Shown here: one piece after another, positions 55,073-59,294 of the stretch | Layout: each line of letters starts with the position of its first letter | Numbering within the stretch: position 1 is the first letter of the stretch | NCBI GenBank assembly: GCA_022511395.1 | Contig: JAFLRQ010000001.1 | Coordinates: 10,291 to 69,584, forward strand | Source of the DNA: Agathobacter sp. | GTDB taxonomy: Bacteria > Bacillota > Clostridia > Lachnospirales > Lachnospiraceae | Length of the DNA: 59,294 nucleotides | Direction: 5' to 3' | The notes under the pieces: model-generated | Databases searched by the model: none | The model's input: only the letters and a program-made list of their open reading frames with translations | Told to the model about the DNA's origin: nothing | Translations under genes and position numbers: made by a program

Positions 55073-57042
55073 ATCAATCCCTCTATGATGCTTGCCGAGG
55101 CCCATGGCATCAGCGCAAACCATGTGCCTGCCGGAGTTTGGTCCGGATACTTCTCAACCACAAGCCCCTGGCAGAAACAGAATCGTTCCGACATCCACCC
55201 CACCCGGCCGTAACCGTATTCTTTGTCAAAGGTGTTGAAGGTCTGCATACCCCAATCGACTGTATCCTGCATACGGCTTCTCATATATGGATCATCCGTA
55301 TGCTCCACAAGATAGATCATCTCATCAATGATTGTGCTTGACATGGGATGAATATGAGGATTTGCAACCGAAGTGATGCTTCCGCCGCAGCTTGACCAGC
55401 CGATCTCACACAACGGTTTTACCTTTACGGGCGTATTGTAGCCCAGCTTAAATGTAACCTCATAGTATAGTCCGTCCCGCAAATGATCCAGATACCGGGC
55501 TTCACGGGTGATCTCATGCAAGAGGCGCACGGCTCTGACATAAGCCAGAATGCCTTCATTGTCAACCGCCTTGTCTGTATCCAGCGGACCTCCGTAACAT
55601 ACGCATTTTTTGACAAACGCATCATAATAATGCTGTTCCGACTTCTTTAATCCCTCAACATACGAATCCTCTCCTGTGATCCGGCAATAGAGAGCCGTGG
55701 CCGCAAGACACCATGCGCCGCCCAAAGAGTCATACTCCAGACCTGCCCCGGTGGTTTCCGACATGGAAAACGGATACTCCTCATCTGTATTTTTAATCTG
55801 ATTGAATTTGGCGATAATCGGCTGCACAAAGCGGAGCCAATCTGCATGGTCGACATTCCTCTCATCTTTTTCGGACAGATAAGCCTTCAAAATATAATAT
55901 ACGGCTTGTCCGTTAATGTATGCGCTGTGTCCTCCGCTGTGCATGCCGGAGTACCACCAGCCCTTAACATGCCACCGCCCTTCGTCAACCGCATCATACA
56001 GTAATTGTGAGGACGGATTATAGCTGTGCGCAATTACTTCTTCGATAAAGATCAGAGCCTGCTGCCTCATCCTACTGTCCTGCAGCTGATTTGCCGCAAG
56101 AAGCATGGGGGCTGCCACCGCCATGCCGTTGGTCCAGCTGAGGGAGCCGATCTTGTTGTACGCATATCCATCCGGTCGGTCATATACAAAGCCCGTATAC
56201 ATGTGATCTTCTTCCAGCCATGCATAGTCTCTGATTGCAGAAGAAAGCAGCTCCAGCGCCTTTTTTGCATCCATTCCGTCTATCCTGCGGGGCGGCTGAT
56301 GATATGCATTGTATACATCTTTGATTGCCTCATGTATTCCAAGCTCATTGTCCGCCTCGTACTCGTAAACTCGGATCAAAAAGGAAACCGTTTCCTCTGC
56401 GCGCAGCAAAAAGCTGTTTTCCTCTGTCACCGGCGCCCGGTCCTTCACGGTGGCAGTCTGAATAAACAACCATGGAGCGTTCTCATATCCCAGTGTATAT
56501 CCAACACTTGCATTTCCGTTATCGCCGATCCTGCAGGTAAAGCCGCTGTACTGATAAAAGGGTTTATCACTTTTGCTGCAAAAATCAACCGCTTCTTTAT
56601 CCGCATTGCCGTCACCAACCCAATATGGTGCTGCCGCAATCCCCACCACGGTTCCCTCGTCATAGATCAGGCTTACAGGCTCCGCCAGACGATCGCTTCT
56701 TGTCATCCAGTAAGGCGACTCCGGTCTTTGGGCTGCCCCTTCCACAATGCGCGGAAATTCCTTTCTCCCGTGACTTGGCATGTCGGCGGTATTATTTCCG
56801 TACATATATCCCGGCATGAAAAACTGCGGATGCTTCTGTCCGAGTAAAACCCTGACATGAATCACGCCGAGGAAATCACAATCGGATACATTTTTAACGC
56901 GAACCTCTACGAGCTTACCGTTCGGGATGGTTCCCGCGTCACGGAGCTGGCAGTCAAGTCCTTCCTCAGCAAGGTCGTTATATATGATGCTGTCGCTGTA
57001 GGCTCTTCTCGCTTCACATGTGATTTTATATTTGCTCATCAT
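55048..57042 (-). CDS. Putative six-hairpin (alpha/alpha)6 glycosidase-like protein, family not identified
   Basis: 664 aa; N-terminal beta-rich region, C-terminal Trp/Tyr-rich helical region; adjoins GH42. Confidence 0.6.
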   Translation of the reverse strand: MMSKYKITCEARRAYSDSIIYNDLAEEGLDCQLRDAGTIPNGKLVEVRVKNVSDCDFLGVIHVRVLLGQKHPQFFMPGYMYGNNTADMPSHGRKEFPRIVEGAAQRPESPYWMTRSDRLAEPVSLIYDEGTVVGIAAAPYWVGDGNADKEAVDFCSKSDKPFYQYSGFTCRIGDNGNASVGYTLGYENAPWLFIQTATVKDRAPVTEENSFLLRAEETVSFLIRVYEYEADNELGIHEAIKDVYNAYHQPPRRIDGMDAKKALELLSSAIRDYAWLEEDHMYTGFVYDRPDGYAYNKIGSLSWTNGMAVAAPMLLAANQLQDSRMRQQALIFIEEVIAHSYNPSSQLLYDAVDEGRWHVKGWWYSGMHSGGHSAYINGQAVYYILKAYLSEKDERNVDHADWLRFVQPIIAKFNQIKNTDEEYPFSMSETTGAGLEYDSLGGAWCLAATALYCRITGEDSYVEGLKKSEQHYYDAFVKKCVCYGGPLDTDKAVDNEGILAYVRAVRLLHEITREARYLDHLRDGLYYEVTFKLGYNTPVKVKPLCEIGWSSCGGSITSVANPHIHPMSSTIIDEMIYLVEHTDDPYMRSRMQDTVDWGMQTFNTFDKEYGYGRVGWMSERFCFCQGLVVEKYPDQTPAGTWFALMPWASASIIEGLIWIIRYGK

Positions 57043-59098
57043 TCATCGTCCTTTTTTCAATAACCATGCTCTTCCCGGCCGGCAATACGCTATCACCATG
57101 AACGGCCGTGCCCTGAATCAAATCCATTCCGGTCAGACTTTGCAGCAAAATGTCTTCCTCTGAAGTATTCAGATAGAATTCATATACACGGTTTTCTCCG
57201 TACCTTCTGTGATATTCCAGTCCCTTGGGCAGCCTGCGGAACTCAATCTCCGCTTCCTGCAGCAGCTTTTCGAAAAAAGCATCCATGCCGTCCATCGCGC
57301 ATCTTGCCGCCTGATAATATGCCGCTCCCTGTCCGCTTACTTTGCGCGTGAGCGCCGCCATTCCCTGATAAAAGTCCTCCTTGTATGTACCGAGAATTTC
57401 CGCGTCACTCACACGAAGCAGCTCCGCATAATCATAAACCTCCCAGTCGGCTTTCAAACTGTCATTTCCGACCATTTGAACTGCATTTTTGTCTGACGGA
57501 TATAAGGTGTCAATCTCTTCAACCGTTACGCCAAAGAGCTCCTTTAGCCCATCCCCCGGAAATCCGCCCTGATAACACAGACAGTTTTCATTCACATATC
57601 CGGTCACATAGGTTCCAAGAAGAATACCGCCGTTTTCTACAAATCGTTTCAGCTTATCCGCGATATCGTCCTTGAGCATATACAGCATCGGCGCAATCAC
57701 AAGACGATAGCCGTCCAGCGAATCTCCGGTTGAAATCATGTCCGCCTCCACACCGTATTCCATCAGCTTTGTCCAGTAATCCTGACAGGTTTTATCGTAT
57801 TTCTTCGTATGTCTGCTGAGTCCGCCGGCGTTTCCAAGCGCCCACCAATTGTCCCACTCAAAAATGACCGCGGCCTTGCTGCGCACAACAGATCCCTCTA
57901 CACATCCAAGCCGCTTCAGGATCTCTCCCGTTGCCGCAACCTCCTTAAAAACTCTTGTATCATTTGTCCCCAAATGATCAATCACCGCTCCGTGAAACTG
58001 TTCTGCCGCTCCACGGGACTTTCTCCACTGGAAATACTGTACCGTGTCCGATCCGCAGGCAAGTGCCTGCAGTGCAAACTGTTCATGGACACCGGGCCTC
58101 TTTAACTTATTGTATTCCATCCAGTTCACCTGTCCCGGCGCGCTCTCCATAAGCATAAATGGCTGTTCCTTCTTCATGCCTCTCATAAGCGCATGGTCAA
58201 ACGCACTGTCCATCATGATATCCGAGTAGCTTTCCCTGTCATTGTGGAATGCCGGATAATTGTCCCATGAGATGACATCTATGTGATCTGCCAGCACACG
58301 ATAGTCGATCTCCCAAAAACGCTTCATAAAATTTGTTGTGACCGGCACATTTTTGTTCTTGGAAAAGGTACGGATGGTCTCAATCTCGGTTTCCATATAC
58401 TCCGCAAAGTTCCTGCTCGTAAATCTCTTCCACTCGAGATTAAGTCCCATAATGGCGGTTTCTCCATTCGCATACGGCGGTTCTATCTGACAAAAATCCG
58501 TATATCTCTTACTCCAGAATGCCGTCCACCACTCATGATTCAGCTCATCGATATCATTGTGAAAGCGCTCCCTCAGATAATCCTGAAACTTCATCTTACA
58601 AGCATCACAGTAGCATTCTCCGCCAAATTCATTGGAAATGTGCCACATCAGAAGTCCCGGATGGTCCCCCACTGCCTCCGCAAGCTTTCGGTCAATGATG
58701 CTTACCTTTTTGCGATACAATTCCGAGGACATGCAATGATTGTGCCGGATTCCATGCCGATTCCGAATCCCCATTGCATCTACCCGCATCACCTCCGGAT
58801 ACTTCTGATCCAGCCATACCGGCCTTGCCCCGGATGGCGTGGCAAGAACCGTATAGATCCCATTCTCATACAGATTGTCCATAATCTGCTTCAGCCAGTC
58901 CAGATGAAACTCGCCCTCCCTCGGCTCATACATTGCCCAGGAAAATACCCCGAGCGTAGCTTCATTGATCCCCGCCTGCTTCATGTACTCGATATCTTTT
59001 TTCAGAACGTCCGGATCATCCAGCCATTGCTCCGGATTGTAATCTCCGCCATGCACAATGGCGCCCAGTTTTTTCCCAAATATATAGTTACTCATCAT
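57026..59098 (-). CDS. GH42 beta-galactosidase
   Basis: HGGDYNPEQWLDDPDVLKKDIEYMKQAGINEATLGVFSWAMYEP; WHISNEFGGECYCDAC; MLMESAPGQVNW. Confidence 0.95.
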   Translation of the reverse strand: MMSNYIFGKKLGAIVHGGDYNPEQWLDDPDVLKKDIEYMKQAGINEATLGVFSWAMYEPREGEFHLDWLKQIMDNLYENGIYTVLATPSGARPVWLDQKYPEVMRVDAMGIRNRHGIRHNHCMSSELYRKKVSIIDRKLAEAVGDHPGLLMWHISNEFGGECYCDACKMKFQDYLRERFHNDIDELNHEWWTAFWSKRYTDFCQIEPPYANGETAIMGLNLEWKRFTSRNFAEYMETEIETIRTFSKNKNVPVTTNFMKRFWEIDYRVLADHIDVISWDNYPAFHNDRESYSDIMMDSAFDHALMRGMKKEQPFMLMESAPGQVNWMEYNKLKRPGVHEQFALQALACGSDTVQYFQWRKSRGAAEQFHGAVIDHLGTNDTRVFKEVAATGEILKRLGCVEGSVVRSKAAVIFEWDNWWALGNAGGLSRHTKKYDKTCQDYWTKLMEYGVEADMISTGDSLDGYRLVIAPMLYMLKDDIADKLKRFVENGGILLGTYVTGYVNENCLCYQGGFPGDGLKELFGVTVEEIDTLYPSDKNAVQMVGNDSLKADWEVYDYAELLRVSDAEILGTYKEDFYQGMAALTRKVSGQGAAYYQAARCAMDGMDAFFEKLLQEAEIEFRRLPKGLEYHRRYGENRVYEFYLNTSEEDILLQSLTGMDLIQGTAVHGDSVLPAGKSMVIEKRTMNDEQI

Positions 59099-59269
59099 AC
59101 CTCCTCAAAACAGGTTTGCACCACTTTCCCATCGTATCATAAAAAAAACAATTTTTCCACAAATACATATTGACTTTTTCTATTCTCTATTGAAAATGAA
59201 GGTAGGCAATAAAGTGCAGACCGGATCAAGGATGAAAAATTACTGGAATTATAGGGAGGTATTTTGAAT

Positions 59270-59294
59270 ATGAAAAAGGAAAATAATACGGGCA
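59270..59294 (+). CDS. 5' end of a divergent CDS truncated by window edge
   Basis: AGGGAGGT SD 9 nt upstream of ATGAAAAAGGAAAATAATACG (MKKENNTG). Confidence 0.55.

Noticed and set aside
59170-59198. TTGACT near the window end as a promoter for the truncated plus CDS
   Set aside because: No convincing -10 at 16-18 bp.
1-59294. CRISPR arrays, tRNA/rRNA, IS elements, prophage
   Set aside because: No spaced direct-repeat arrays, cloverleaf-like intergenic sequence, transposase or phage-like ORFs recognised; intergenic gaps are short.

Overview
This 59.3-kb chromosomal window comes from a motile, probably spore-forming Firmicute (Lachnospiraceae-like by gene content and protein style; inference). 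Nearly all of 1-48.6 kb is a co-directional minus-strand block. In transcription order it runs comM-dprA-topA-codY, then a fla/che supercluster (flgB to fliA plus small accessory genes), then rpsB-tsf-[deacetylase-like]-[bactofilin]-pyrH-frr-uppS-cdsA-dxr (dxr cut by the window edge). Upstream of comM lie a sigK-like sigma factor, a DUF5662-type gene and a GH13/GlgX-like gene. 48.6-59.3 kb is mixed: DUF1292, a UvrD/Rep helicase, a phosphodiester glycosidase-like protein, a TrxB-like flavoprotein, a GH5 lipoprotein, a GNAT, a putative six-hairpin glycosidase, a GH42 and a truncated plus-strand CDS. I saw no CRISPR array, transposon, prophage, rRNA or tRNA. I found no clear new multi-gene system. 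The most interesting signals are: (1) a GlgX-like GH13 that lost its nucleophile and HD motif; (2) a polysaccharide deacetylase that lost two metal-ligand positions; (3) a TrxB-like flavoprotein without an NADPH motif (FFTR-like); (4) a sigK-like gene with no pro-sequence and a mother-cell-type promoter; (5) a near-consensus CodY box in the codY promoter; (6) mutually exclusive hairpins upstream of flgE and a terminator-like hairpin between flgE and motA; (7) an rpsB promoter whose -10 lies in a hairpin loop; (8) a fla/che operon lacking cheY, cheR and flbD. All calls are from reading the sequence; no database search was run.
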